This document shows positions 44,829 through 56,700 of a DNA stretch of 64,000 bases, in pieces. The stretch spans positions 1,745,246 through 1,809,245 of the forward strand of contig OZ017770.1 in NCBI GenBank assembly GCA_963969345.1, read 5' to 3'. Numbering within the stretch: position 1 is the stretch's first letter; each line of letters opens with the position of its first letter. The notes under the pieces were generated by a model. It had not been told where the DNA came from and ran no database searches. It saw nothing but the letters and a program-made list of their open reading frames with translations. The position numbers and the translations under genes were made by a program. This DNA is from Turbatrix aceti. Its lineage: Eukaryota; Nematoda; Chromadorea; Rhabditida; Panagrolaimidae.

Positions 44829-45770
44829 TCATGCCTTTGAATCTATGTAAATGGAACTAAATCTAGTTATACTTGTCTGTTTAATCCTGTGATGTTATAA
44901 ATTTCTATTTATTGCACTGAACGCATTTGCAATATTACAAACAACAAAACTTAGTGGCACAATAGGTTTTTTTTAGTTGGCAGAACACTTTTGTTCGTTC
45001 GCGAACAAAAAATGGCACTTCTGCCAACCGTGTTCGCGCATAAACTAATTCAAACCGCTGATCACAAAAAGTACTTCGATCACAAGCAACCCGCTTATTT
45101 GACAGTAGTTCCGGCACACTATGTACGCTCTTATTCCCGGTTGTAAGAGATAGTACACGCAAAATAGACGTGAGAATAATAGTTCAGCTTATACTGATAA
45201 ACTAAACGAGAACAATCACAAAGGAAAGAAACGCATGTTTTTTTTGCAAGTTATGCCGGCGCTGCACTAAAGGTCGTACGCACTGCATCGCATGCTCGCG
45301 TGTGCGTCAGTGCCCCAGAGGTAAAGGTAAAGTACTCGTCATGCATCTTTAATTGTATTTTTTTTCTTTATGCGCGGATGCAACAGTTCATATTCATTAC
45401 TCCATCAGGAAGAATAAAACACTTTATCCACCATTAAATATTATTTAACCTATTTGATGAAAAACACACGGGACCTTTTTTTCAGTGGAAGCATAGGTTT
45501 TTCGGATACGTATATAATTAGTCAGAAGAGGGCAATTAATTGCAAGTGCAGTGTTGAAGTACACTTTTGCATGAAATTGAATGGAAAAGGACGTTTGGTA
45601 TGAGGTTTGGTATGAGCATGAGGATATCGCAATATATAGGTCTTTTCTGAAGAAAAAAATGGATACGGCAATGAAACTGACATTCAACGCAACAAGTTAT
45701 TTTTCGGATATATCTAATTATTCGGCAGTGAAACATTAAATGAAAGTTGGTAGTTTCATTTCATTCAGCC
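44829..45770. other. Non-coding spacer after PXK, with a hairpin
   Basis: AT-rich apart from the hairpin at 44976-45028 and a slightly GC-richer patch near 45250-45320. No coding frame is supported. Confidence 0.5.
44976..45028. other. Strong 53-base hairpin downstream of PXK
   Basis: GTTGGCAGAA (44976-44985) pairs exactly with TTCTGCCAAC (45019-45028); inside it TTTGTTCG (44990-44997) pairs exactly with CGAACAAA (45002-45009) around a four-base TTCG loop. An asymmetric internal loop separates the two stems. It lies about 150 bases after the PXK stop. It could be a 3' UTR structure, a small hairpin RNA or a remnant inverted repeat. Confidence 0.65.
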
Positions 45771-48700
45771 ATGCTCACGTTCCAGAACCACTGTATACTA
45801 TTTTTTAAGTTTATTGCCCTATGCTTTTATTTTTTAACGATGACCGTGATTGCGCGATGCCAGCCTAACACCGTAGCCATGCTCGGGTCCTATGGTGATG
45901 AAAACAAGAGATGTGACGACCTCAACCGAACGTCTTACCTTCGATCTGAAAGCATGAGGATCATGGAAATTCCCAAAACAATGGTCAAAGCCGTATCCTT
46001 GAATCAGTGTGCCAAGCACTGTTCGATGAAATACAGCGGCGTCGATTGCGTATCCTTTGAATACAATGCGGCCAGTCAGAGTTGTTCGCTTTTGACCAGC
46101 CAGGGTCAACCCTTCGGGCCTGCAATCGTTGTCCAAACCAACGAACGCGGTATTGCGTTTTTCGAACAAGTTTGTATTGCAAGTAAGTTTACTTTTTGAT
46201 TGCCAATGCATATATTTGAATTTGTTTCAGGCGAAGAACTGTGCACAGCTCCATATGCGTTTGAGAGATTTCCCCAACACGTGCTCATGGGTCAAGCGTC
46301 TCATACAATATCCGCAGATGGACTTTCCGATTGCCTAAGTCTTTGCCTGGAGGCCAAACGGAGATTTAGCGTGGACTGTCGATCACTGATGTTCTACTAC
46401 GAGACTGGAGAGTGCATTTTGAATCAAAAAACAAAAACTGAATTACCAATGTCGTTTACCAACGATACCAAGTTTCACTTGGTAGACTACTTCGACAACA
46501 ATTGCTTTGACAGTAAGAATAATTTTAAATCGGTCTTTTTTCAACGTAACGTGTTTTTAGTCATCTGCTACGGACATTCAGATGTTCATTGGATAAGCAC
46601 CGAAGACTACAATATCGGTGTCAATAAAGACGTCATTATGCACGGACTTTCGGCAGACGAATGTCGAAAAACATGCTTGGTACGTATTTTTTTCAGTTCA
46701 CATTACGATCAATCATATTTATTATAGAACAACATGGTAGGAGTAGAGGTATTCCCCTGCAAAGCTTATGTGTATTCAAGCACTCAGCAGGAATGTCATT
46801 TGACTGCCGAAAGTGGCTTCACACGCAAAATCGTGATAAACTCGTCACTATCTACCGATGACAGCCAGATTCCCAAATTGCAACTTCAGCAAGAACTAAG
46901 CTCATTCACAGCCGGACAATACGTAGAAAAGTTTTGTATTGATTCATCAGCTCCTGCTTGTAAGGATATAAGCTTTGAACTCATCCCGGATCGCATGCTG
47001 GACTCTTTCGATATTGTTTTCGAAACCAAATCGGTAGCTCACTGCCTCAAGGAGTGTCTCATTGCACGACAGAACTGCACATCTGCAATGTATTTCTACG
47101 AAAAAGTCAGTAGTCTTGTTTTTTGATTTTCTGGGCTCAATTCAGCAAAATTTAATGTTCTTTTCAGAACGAATGCGTATTAAACAAGCGATCTCAGTTT
47201 TCCAATCCTGATTTGTTTATTCCGATGCAAAACGTTGATTACTACAACAATGTGTGTGAATACGAATCCCAATTTTCTGAACATCCGACACTCCTGCCTA
47301 CACCAGCAAAAAATGCACTGTCTCTGGATGACACAACGTTTATGACCACGGGGCCCGGTGAAATTGAGCAGGCTTTGATGAATTTTCAGGCAGAAAAAAT
47401 GATTTCCATCAACGAAAAAAATAATGTTTTTCGCGATCCCGTGGAAAAAGTCAAAGGAAGTAAGATTGCAAAAACATTATTTTTTTGTTCCATTAATTTT
47501 TTTAAGCATTGGAAACTGAATGCAGGCTGGATGGTATTTTTGTGTCCGCAATTTTTGAAATGCCAACCACGGGGGCACTTTTTATTAAAGATCATTCAGC
47601 TACGTGTCGTCAGATATTTACAAACGCTACGGAAAGCCGATTGGAAATTCCATACCCTAGTCCGGGAGATTCCAACCCTGAATGTCCCGGTGTTGAATTG
47701 GCCCCCAACCTTTGGTCTTTCATCATCGTCATTCAAAAAAACGACCTGGGAATTCCCTCACTCATGACAGAAGCTGATCGTGTATTCAACGTAACTTGTG
47801 ATTACACAAATACTGCTGTTTCACAAACAAACAACGAAAAAAATCCCTCCGAATTATTTGTTACTTCAAAAGTTAGTGATGAGTACATTGGAAAAATCAA
47901 GATGTCTATCTGGCGTCACGATAAGTCCGTTACTACGGTGGCCTTGGGTGAAGAGCTTGAGTTGCGTTGGATAGTTCAAAACTATAATTCAAACAATAAT
48001 GAGTCACGAAATGTTGGTTATTTTATTGATGAATGCATTGCTGAGCGTTTGGGAGGCGAGCCTCCAGATCCTTCACCTCTGCGACTCATCGAACACGGGT
48101 TTGTACAGTAATCGTGCTGTTTTTATTAGTCATTCTTCTTGTTTGCTTTTCAGATGCCCCGATCGACGGGTTGTCAACAAACTTATTTTGTACCCTGTAG
48201 GAGTGCGTGATTATGGATTTAGCACTACGATAAAAGCTTTTCGTTTTGACGGATCTCGGAGAGTACGTATCCGATGTGCAATCAACATTTGTGTAGATCA
48301 GTGCGAGCCGGTAGGATTTTAATCTTTATTGGTGCGCATGACACAAATTCTTTTTTCTACAGGTTAATTGCGACCAAGATCATACCGGAAGTTTTGGAAA
48401 ACGCAAGAAACGACAAACAGTCGCAGATCTTCAAACATTGCTTAGACGCTATCATGAAGCACGAATGAGTGGCACACTTGATTCATCTGATGAGCAAGAC
48501 GTAAACGTTAAAAAAAATTGAACTTTGTTTGTTTAAACCCCCTTTTAGTCACAATCAGACGGTTCTAGCGATTCCGAGCCAGTCATAGAACATTCAACAA
48601 TAAGCGGCACTTACACTATCATCGATTCCCCCGATGAAAATGTTCTTGCTAACAGTGAGCTGGCCAGCCGCGTTTCACTGGAAGGGGAGAGCAAGCGGCA

Positions 48701-49363
48701 AAAAAGCGATGAACCACATCCGAGTGATGATGCAGCCGCTAAAATAAGCAAGTTCACAAATCAGCTTGTACCTGAGAACAATGCGTCCGTTCCTGATTGT
48801 GAGATAAAAAAAATGCATTGTAACTTTGTTGAAAAAAATTATTTCAGGCACTGTTCTCACTGCAGAGTACAAAGACAAAGTTTGCATTATTCGTCCCATC
48901 TTTACAAGCCTTCTCGTTGGTCTCGGAGTTCTGCTTACAATTCAATTGTTTATTTTCATCAACTGTATCTACAACAAATGTAGCAGTGATCACACCGGAC
49001 TATTGGACGAGGATAGTTCAGTGACGTCATACTCATCTCTGTCGATGAAAAGTATTAAAAAATAGAGTTTCACCTGGTTTACATTTTTGTCTTTTAGGGT
49101 CGCCCAATTTTTGTTACCCAGAGAGTTACGAGAAAAACAGTTTCAACTACGATAGTCAGGCTTCTATAGCCAAACCAGACGGATGTGTTTTTGGTAAAAC
49201 TTTGTACACATTTCAACACCCCTTATTGCCAGCCATTTTTACAGATTATCACAATTCTTTTCCGAGAGAAAGAAAACTTTCTTGCTCCGTCTTGCCAGTG
49301 AACTCTAGACATGAAAAAATTCACGACTTGCGTAACTTCCAACGGTATCGTACAAATTTATAG
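45771..49363 (+). CDS. noah: PAN/Apple + ZP transmembrane protein, NOAH/NompA-like (copy A)
   Basis: Twelve exons: 45771-46182, 46231-46512, 46561-46679, 46728-47105, 47168-47459, 47507-48098, 48154-48310, 48363-48500, 48549-48798, 48848-49051, 49098-49193, 49245-49363; 1012 residues. Signal peptide (FIALCFYFLTMTVIARC), four PAN domains with the paired-cysteine pattern (for example LNQCAKHCSMKYSGVDCVSFEYN, ADECRKTCL, VAHCLKECLIARQNC), then a ZP domain from TECRLDGIFVSAIFE to CAINICVDQCEP, a furin site (GKRKKRQ), a membrane span (RPIFTSLLVGLGVLLTIQLFIF) and a Ser-rich cytoplasmic tail. NOAH/NompA proteins are apical matrix proteins that attach epidermis and sensory endings to cuticle. The start has TTCATTCAG two bases before it. 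All splice phases agree. Confidence 0.93.
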
Positions 49364-51190
49364 CTCCCGTGATTAAGAAAACAGGTTTCAGGGGTTCAAC
49401 GCGCGCATCCGTTTCTGTCGTGCACTATAAAATATAATCAATGTATATTCGTAACAACATCATTGTAATTTTTGTTAGATGATTGGGTAGTAAAAAATAC
49501 TTTAAAAAATTGTGTTGATTTTTTTGTTGTATGTTGAGAGTGTGGACAACCAGCAGGTGGTGCGTCACAGAGGTGTACTCCGCTAGTCTTTGGACACAAT
49601 GCGTATCACCGGAAATGATCTTTTTAACCCATTCGACAGCCAAAAAATAAACACCGCATTAACCGAATTTTTGACGCTGCCCGTTGATAAGAAAACATAA
49701 TTTTACACTTCCGCTCACCTTCTTTTTTGCCCAATTCATTTCATTTAATAGAACCATAAATGCTTTATTCGTTTTTGGTGATAAAGGATGACCTGTGTAT
49801 GAGCTTAATTACCATGAATAAATAATGGAATGTTTATTTTTTTGTTAATTGTACGAAAGTTTTCCGTGGGGAAAAATATGCGCTGTGAATTTTGCTTGTC
49901 GGAAGAGAAACGCATCTTCTTTCACCAGTGTTGACGATTTTGCTTAATCATTGTAAAACAAAAATATTGATTGGCAGCAAGCAAAACTTGCGTTTCTCTT
50001 TGGTACGGCAGCTGCAGTCTCTTGTTATTCTTCCTTGCATCAAGGGAAATATTTTTGACTTTCTTGTATACCACTTTTCAAAACTTTTTGCAGCTTTTTG
50101 TGTCCTATTGTTTTTACCATATTTTCTGTTGTTTGTATTTTGAATTCGATTACATGCTAAACAAAGTGATATAAATTTTAGCACGCTAGAGTGTAATAAT
50201 CCTTTGTTCATCCGTTTTTTTTAATATTTCACAACAAGTAAAACGTCGGCGTTTCCGAAAAAAATTTTTTATATATACATGCGTTTTACTACATTCGCGT
50301 ACGGCTTATATGAATTTTTGTTGTTGCGCTCACTCTCGTTCATACCCCTGACACGTATTGTCAAAGGTAGAATTAAATGCGAATTTTTTTCATACCTTCA
50401 ATTTACGTTGATCGGAGCAAAAGTACACTCACTGTAGTTTTCGTGTTTTTTCTCGACCCAAAAAATCTAATTTTAGGCAGTTGTGCCTTTTTATGGGCAA
50501 CGAAGCTTTTTTTTCAAGACGTGTTATTTTACCGGTACAAAAAAGACAAATATCGGGAAGAGAAAATATCGGCGCAGACAGAGAGCAGGTACCCCGAATG
50601 AATGCAATAAATAAAAATTCGCGTGATCGTATATTTTGTTTATATTACCCCCGACCTTCTATCTAGTGTAGAAAACTTGCGTCGATTGTGCCCATGTTTG
50701 TCTTTGTAGCACCATTTTACGTTACTTTTGAACCATAAAGACGTGAAGTAGGAAGAAGAAAATTTGTTAACGTGATCAAGTAACTATGTTTGAACCAAGC
50801 CACTCCTTCTTAACGTTCTGCGTTTCTGATACGATGATTTCTATCTTGTTATTCCTATTTTTTCGTTTCAAACCTGTCAAGGTGAACAATTCAACTGTTT
50901 TTTCAGTGAAAAAAGAGTTTTTATTTTTGGGGTTGTTTTACCGCATCTTCATATTTTTAAAAATTTATTTGTTTGTTAACTTTTATCTGTTCGTGCATGT
51001 TAGTTCTTTTCATAAACAACAAAATTGTTGCCACGTCGGCCTATGCATTTTTCTCGCATTCATCAGTATTGAAAATTTTTTTAGTTACGCAAAGCACACT
51101 AGTCATAGAGACTTTTGTGTAACCCCAACACTTTTAACAAAGTGAACACTCCCGGCTCGATCTTTACAAAGATACCTACAATCAGGAACA
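49364..51190. other. Non-coding spacer before the nuclear receptor gene
   Basis: Strongly AT-rich with T runs. Frames are Phe/Leu-rich by composition and not protein-like. No domain, RNA gene or repeat recognised. It should hold the 3' UTR of the PAN/ZP gene and the promoter of the receptor. Confidence 0.5.
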
Positions 51191-52912
51191 ATGGCTTCCG
51201 GAGCACGTCCTTCAAGCAACCAGCGTTCTACATTGGATGCAAACACACCAGGTGGAGGGGGAGGTAAAATGGTGACTTCCCGTGGACATCGCCATGCTTT
51301 GGAAAGCGAATCTCAGCCGATCGGTTCAGACTTTCTTACCAAGGTAAACAGGGTTCAAAGAAACCATTTTTTTACCGTATAATTTTTTAGTGTGTTGTTT
51401 GTGGCGATCGTGCTTGCTCGCACTACTATTACGGCGTCGCTGCCTGTCACGGGTGAGTAAGCCATCTGAAATTCAATTTTTTACTTTCGTTATTCTTGCA
51501 GTTGCAAGTGCTTCTTTTGGCGCTCTGTAAAGCAACAAGCTCAGTACATTTGCCGTTACAACAAAAAGTGCGATATCACAGTCAGCGCCCGAAATGTCTG
51601 TCGTTATTGTCGTTTTCGACGCTGTCTGGCCGCTGGGATGCAACCCGAATCTGTCCGTCTTGCCAAAAATGACAAACGTGTTGACAAGGTCAAGAAAGAT
51701 TTGGTCGAAAAAACTTGCAATGGTTTTTCCGACTCCGGTTATGCATCCCCCAAGGTCTCACCGATTTCGAACAATAGTCAGACGCTTTTGGCCAAGATTG
51801 TTCAACTGGAAAGCCGCATCTCAGAAGAAGCCGACTTCAACGAGAATCAGCAAACTCAATTGCTTGGCTCGCTTCAAGAAGTAGTGTCCTTTCCTGAATG
51901 CCTAGATGCCTATCGTACACGTGTTACCTACTGCATCCGTCTTCGCAACGTCACCGAAGAAGAAATGAATTTCTGCAAGTTTCGTACCCTGACGTACTCT
52001 CTGGATTATATTCGTAACCTTCGAAATCTTCATCCGGAGCACCTCTGTTTAGCTGATCAGATTGCTTTAATTCGTAGTTGTTACTGCGCTCTGTCGATCT
52101 TCTGCATTACGGTGGGCACGATTGAAACCACGAATGTGGATACCCTTCTCTGCCTTCCGACAGGAATCACGGTCTCAACCGAGGAAAACTTTATCTCCAA
52201 TAGGTTCGTTTTTTTTTATAATTCTTGTTCTGTTATTTACATTTATTACTCTTACTTGTGGAGATTGCACGAAGAGGGCGCCGTCAATTGCAGCTACCTG
52301 TTCTGTTATTACATTATTTATTTTTTTCAGTTTTATGAGTCAAGCTGTAGTCGTTAACATCATCAACAATTTACTCAAACCCGTTAGAAGTTTGAAACTT
52401 AGTAACGAAGAGATCAATTTCCTGAAAGCAATTATTGTTGTCAACAGCGAAGCAGTTGGCTTAACACTGAATGGTCAACGTGTCGTCGGTGATATTCAAG
52501 ACCAGCTTCATGCTGCTCTGTACGAACACTACGAGAGCACGATGGATGCTAGCTCAGCTCCGTTGCGTTTTGCAAAAATCCTTCATCTTTTGCCTAAAAT
52601 TTTGGTTGGTTTTTTTTTTCAATTTTGCATTGCAAAAATGCAATTTTGTAGCTCTTGTCTCGCGATCTCATTGAGCACATCAGGATGGAGCATACGTTCA
52701 ACGTCGAAACGCGACGCGTCGATCCCCTCTTCTACGAACTCTTTGGTGACATTTTCCATGAACCAAGTGACACTACCAGTCTGCCTCAGCCGTATTCCAA
52801 CATCTCCAGCGGGTTTGTTGACCTTTTTGAGGAAGGAAGTTTCATTGATGAAGCTATTTTTTTCAGTGATCAGGAGGCGTCTCCCCCATTTTATGGGTGG
52901 ACACCCAGTTGA
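51191..52912 (+). CDS. Divergent nuclear hormone receptor
   Basis: Five exons: 51191-51343, 51391-51452, 51502-52203, 52331-52604, 52652-52912; 483 residues to the TGA. DNA-binding domain: first finger CVVCGDRACSHYYYGVAACHGC, then KCFFWRSV, second finger CRYNKKCDITVSARNVCRYC and RFRRCLAAGMQPESV. The second finger is close to HNF4/supplementary nematode receptors. The first has an extra residue between its Cys pairs, and an odd P-box (CHGCKC for the usual CEGCKG). The ligand-binding domain is helical with the signature LADQIALIRSC and an AF-2-like end PLFYELFGDIF. In the last exon, 52813-52866 looks like a 54-base in-frame intron (GTTTGT...TTTTTCAG) that may be kept or removed. An ATCAG acceptor-like site lies five bases before the start. 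After the TGA the frame reopens; see the separate entry. Confidence 0.92.
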
Positions 52913-53146
52913 CAATTAGATGCAACCGGCTACGGTCAAGACGTCGGATATGGCTCTAGCCGGTTGCATCGAGAAGGCGATGCCCGCGAACAGGCGACGC
53001 TAAAAAGTGCGTCGTTGCATTGCCAAAATTTATTCGACAGTAATAACAGTGGGTCTCAAAACACTACCTACTCAGCACACTTGCCATCCATCGGTTCAAT
53101 GACGACTACAGAATACTTTTATGGTACTTCTGGCAATAACGCTTGA
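52913..53146 (+). CDS. Candidate readthrough extension of the nuclear receptor (77 codons)
   Basis: Directly after the receptor's TGA (52910-52912), the same frame is open for 77 codons to a TGA at 53144-53146. The residues (QLDATGYGQDVGYGSS..., later NNSGSQNTTYSAHLPSIGS) are Gly/Ser/Asn-rich but protein-like, and the base composition is like the exons, unlike the AT-rich DNA that follows. The stop is followed by CAATTA, matching the CARYYA leaky context, and by a 14-bp stem-loop. I found no donor and acceptor pair that would splice out the stop and keep the frame. Alternatives are UGA read as selenocysteine, a recent nonsense mutation, or a sequencing error. Confidence 0.6.
   Translation, partial: QLDATGYGQDVGYGSSRLHREGDAREQATLKSASLHCQNLFDSNNSGSQNTTYSAHLPSIGSMTTTEYFYGTSGNNA
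52919..52970 (+). promoter_or_regulatory. Stem-loop just downstream of the receptor stop codon
   Basis: GATGCAACCGGCTA (52919-52932) and TAGCCGGTTGCATC (52957-52970) are exact reverse complements, a 14-bp stem with a 24-base loop. It begins six bases after the TGA. The position fits a readthrough-stimulating or stop-redefinition structure in mRNA. Confidence 0.8.
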
Positions 53147-53714
53147 ACTCGGATGCAAAATCATAAAGTTCGCACCACCACTCATCATTCAGTTGATTGT
53201 GAAGTCCGCAATGACTTCGGCATATTTATCCTGTCAAATGGCCATTTAATTGTACAAGCTACTATTTTTCTCTCTGAATGATACCAAAGTTTTCTTGTTT
53301 TTTTAGTAAAATATTTTTATCTTTATTTTTTATACCTGTTATTTTTTTGTAATAATGTTTTAAATAGTTTTGTATTATGTGTTCTCTGTAAAAAAAATAT
53401 TGTAATGTGAAAAATGAGCAAATGAACATGCGAAAAACTGGATTACATTGTATCACACTTTTGCAAATGGTTAAAGGGTGCTTAAGAAAATCTCATTCAT
53501 CAATAGAATTATTATATAAATATATCAAGTGAGATTGTGTTTTTATCTTTGGATTTGACTCGCAACTTTGTGAAGATGCTCAAAAATGAGGATCGCTGCT
53601 CCGCCTTTATGACTAGATGCACTTGACTTACAGAACGGGTGCCTTTTTGGCGTCAAAGCATTTACGCCTGTTTCAATATTGTCAAAAGCAAAATCATCAT
53701 ATTTCCCGTTAAAA
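53147..53714. other. Spacer between nuclear receptor and PAN/ZP copy B
   Basis: Very AT-rich, including a T-rich stretch at about 53290-53400. No coding frame or RNA gene is supported. It must contain the receptor's 3' UTR and whatever drives copy B. Confidence 0.5.
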
Positions 53715-56700
53715 ATGAACGCCATCGTTTTAGTAGCAGTACTTTTTTTCAACGTAACGACCTTTGGGCGTAGGTTCAGAGTATTCATTTATTTACCATT
53801 AATTAACGTTTATTTCTTTAGAGTTGTCACGACTAACCAACGACGACAGGGAGACTTTTTCTTCGTCTACAGGTGTGCAATGTACCAAAAAGAAAGAACA
53901 AAAAAGCTTTATTCGATATTCAAGACGAAAACGTCTGGAAACGCCGTATTCAACGCTGAGATCCGCCACGCTTCCACAATGCGCATCTATATGCAAATCA
54001 AACATGGATCAAGTATCCGGGCTACCATTTGATTGCCAGGGCTTTAGCGTCACAATTCTAGATGCAAGCCAAAAATGTGATTTTTACACAACACATTTAG
54101 GCATCGAAAATCTAGATTCGGTCTCTGTCATTGATAACAGATCAATGTATTTTGCTGCTGAATGTTTAGAACTTCCGAAAACATGCACTTCGAGTATCTT
54201 TACGCTAGAAATTTCCCCCGACAGTATACTTCCGGCAAAACCAATTGACTCAGTCATCGTTGTTGATCGTAAAAGTTGTTTTAATTTATGTCTTAGCAAT
54301 GCGGACTGTCAATCGATTAACTTTGATCGGAAAACAAGGCAATTTAGTTTTTGTCTCTGTTTATTGATGTGAATATCGTTTTATTTGCAGGACCTGTCAC
54401 GTTCTTCCATCTTCCAATCGACGGCCTTTAGCAAAGATGATGCCTTTCATGGGATCCGACTATTTTGAGGTCACCTGCGTAAAAAGTTAGTAAACAGAGT
54501 CGGACGTCGTCTGGGAGCTAAAACAATTAAAATTTAACTACCTTTATAGAATTTGTTTTTTTTAGAGATACAATGCGATCAGAATCAGAGGGTAGATTTC
54601 TTTGCAACAATGAATGCAAAAACTAACGGATTGCACATTTCCATCGGTGCCATGTCATTGAGGAACTGCATGCGAGAATGCCTAAAATCATCTATGATTA
54701 ACTGTCGCAGCATTCAGTACAACACAATGCTTCATACATGTTCCCTTGTTGATGACACAAGTGAGGTTACTCAGCATGCTGATTCTACACATATTTTTGA
54801 ACCAGTGTGTTTATCGGACATCGTCGACATTCCCTGTCACGGAGACTTCGCTTTCCGACGTACGCCAAACGTAGCTTTGGTAGCCGAAACAATGCTGGAA
54901 GAAATTAGCGGTGATCCGTTACTTTTAAACATCAAAATATAAATAGGGTAATAAATTTTAGATAGTTCGCTGGACGCATGCATGGATCGGTGTCTTCAAA
55001 ATACCCGTTGTCTGTCAATTGTTCGCAACAAGACAAATCGCAGTTGCGTATTGTTCCAACAAATTGAATCAAGCAGATCTGTTACAAATGAAAGCTTTGA
55101 TTTGTATGAATTAGCATGCAAGCGTACGGCAGTATGGATTAATACAAAGCCAACTATAGTTTATACTTCGCAAATTCAAACTACGACTCCAAGCCCCACA
55201 ACCATAAAAAACTCGCCTGACGGACGTATGTGTGGTTCAATGCTGATCGAGAGCGGCAGAACTTTACGACTTCAATACCGTAATCTGCATCACATTTCTG
55301 TTAACAGTGAACAACAATGCGAAGTTTATTGCGCACGCAGCACAATTGACTGCCATACTTACGTCTATAGCCAACGTCATCGTGATTGCTATCTTTCAAA
55401 CATCGAAGTACACAAAAATGACACATTTGAATACTTAACGCAACATAATGCTGATTATGATTTGTACGCATACTACGACGCAGAATGCCTAGAAACAGCT
55501 GTGCTACAAACAGGTTTACTAACTTTTATACTGATAATGAAAAGCGATTTTTACTCTTTGCATTTTTAGCGATTACCACGACTCCAATTCCAGATGACAA
55601 CGAAGATTCATCAAATTCAAGTACATCAAGCGAAGACGCTCAAAATAGTACTCAATCAACTTCTGATGAAATTTTTCACATAGATTCCAACTTCTTAGAC
55701 ATGGATTTTACAGAAGCAATTTCTGAAAGCACATTGCCACTTACTATGACGACATCGCCAGAAACATCAGCAAAACACAGAAAACCAATCAAATCACAAG
55801 AAGTAGCTACCGTAGTTACTACTGAATTGCCAGTAGTGTTTAAAGATTTTCCACAGCCACATCAGCGTGGACGCACAAATCTTCCGGTTTTGTACAAAAC
55901 ATCAGTTGTGAACGTTGAACAGACACTTTTCGAGGAAGCACTTGATCAATTGCCTCGACAATTAGAAGAAACTGAGGATCATAAAAGAATACCAGTGAAC
56001 AATATTACACTACACGCTGATTGCTTGCCCTCAGGCATCAACATCACGGTTTCGACAACGGGCAATGTTAGATTTTATGAAATGTGTTCGTTTCCCCATG
56101 ACCTTTTTTGTTTCCTTTCAGCGTTACACAGGTGCTCTGTATGCGGCAGAGAGGTTTGCATCGTGTAGAACGTTAGTGCACCACGACCGAGAATTTTCAC
56201 TTTTTATCAACCGATCAGTGCCTCGAAATTTATGCAATGCCTTGGAAACTGTAATTTTTGCCATGAATTGCTTAAAAAATGTGTTTTTTTCCAGGATAAT
56301 GTGCTAACAGTCGTCGTCGTGATGTCGAATGACCTGGTCTTACCTTTGGACGTTACGACCAATCATGACTTGTTCTATCAAGTTACCTGCGACTATAAAG
56401 AACCTTCACACGACATCAACGTGCACTCTGGAATCATTGTCGGGTAACCTAAACTCCACATTTTTATTACTCCCTTTTTTTCTTTTTTTTTCAGGGGACC
56501 AGAGCCAAGATCAATTCAATCAACTTTTAAATTTCACGATGAAAAACGAAGTCGAGTTGAGTTTAAAATAATGAAAGGTGATCGACTGGCAGAAAGCGTC
56601 TTGATAGGAGAACAGCTAACTGCTGTAATTGAAACCGATGCCGAGAGTAAGATAACTATCATGCAGCTTTGAATGATTGACAACGCGTGCTACTTTTCAG

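Noticed and set aside
52910..52922. Splicing out the receptor TGA by GT at 52909 and AG at 52918-52919
   Set aside because: The intron would be about a dozen bases, far too short, and the phase does not fit.
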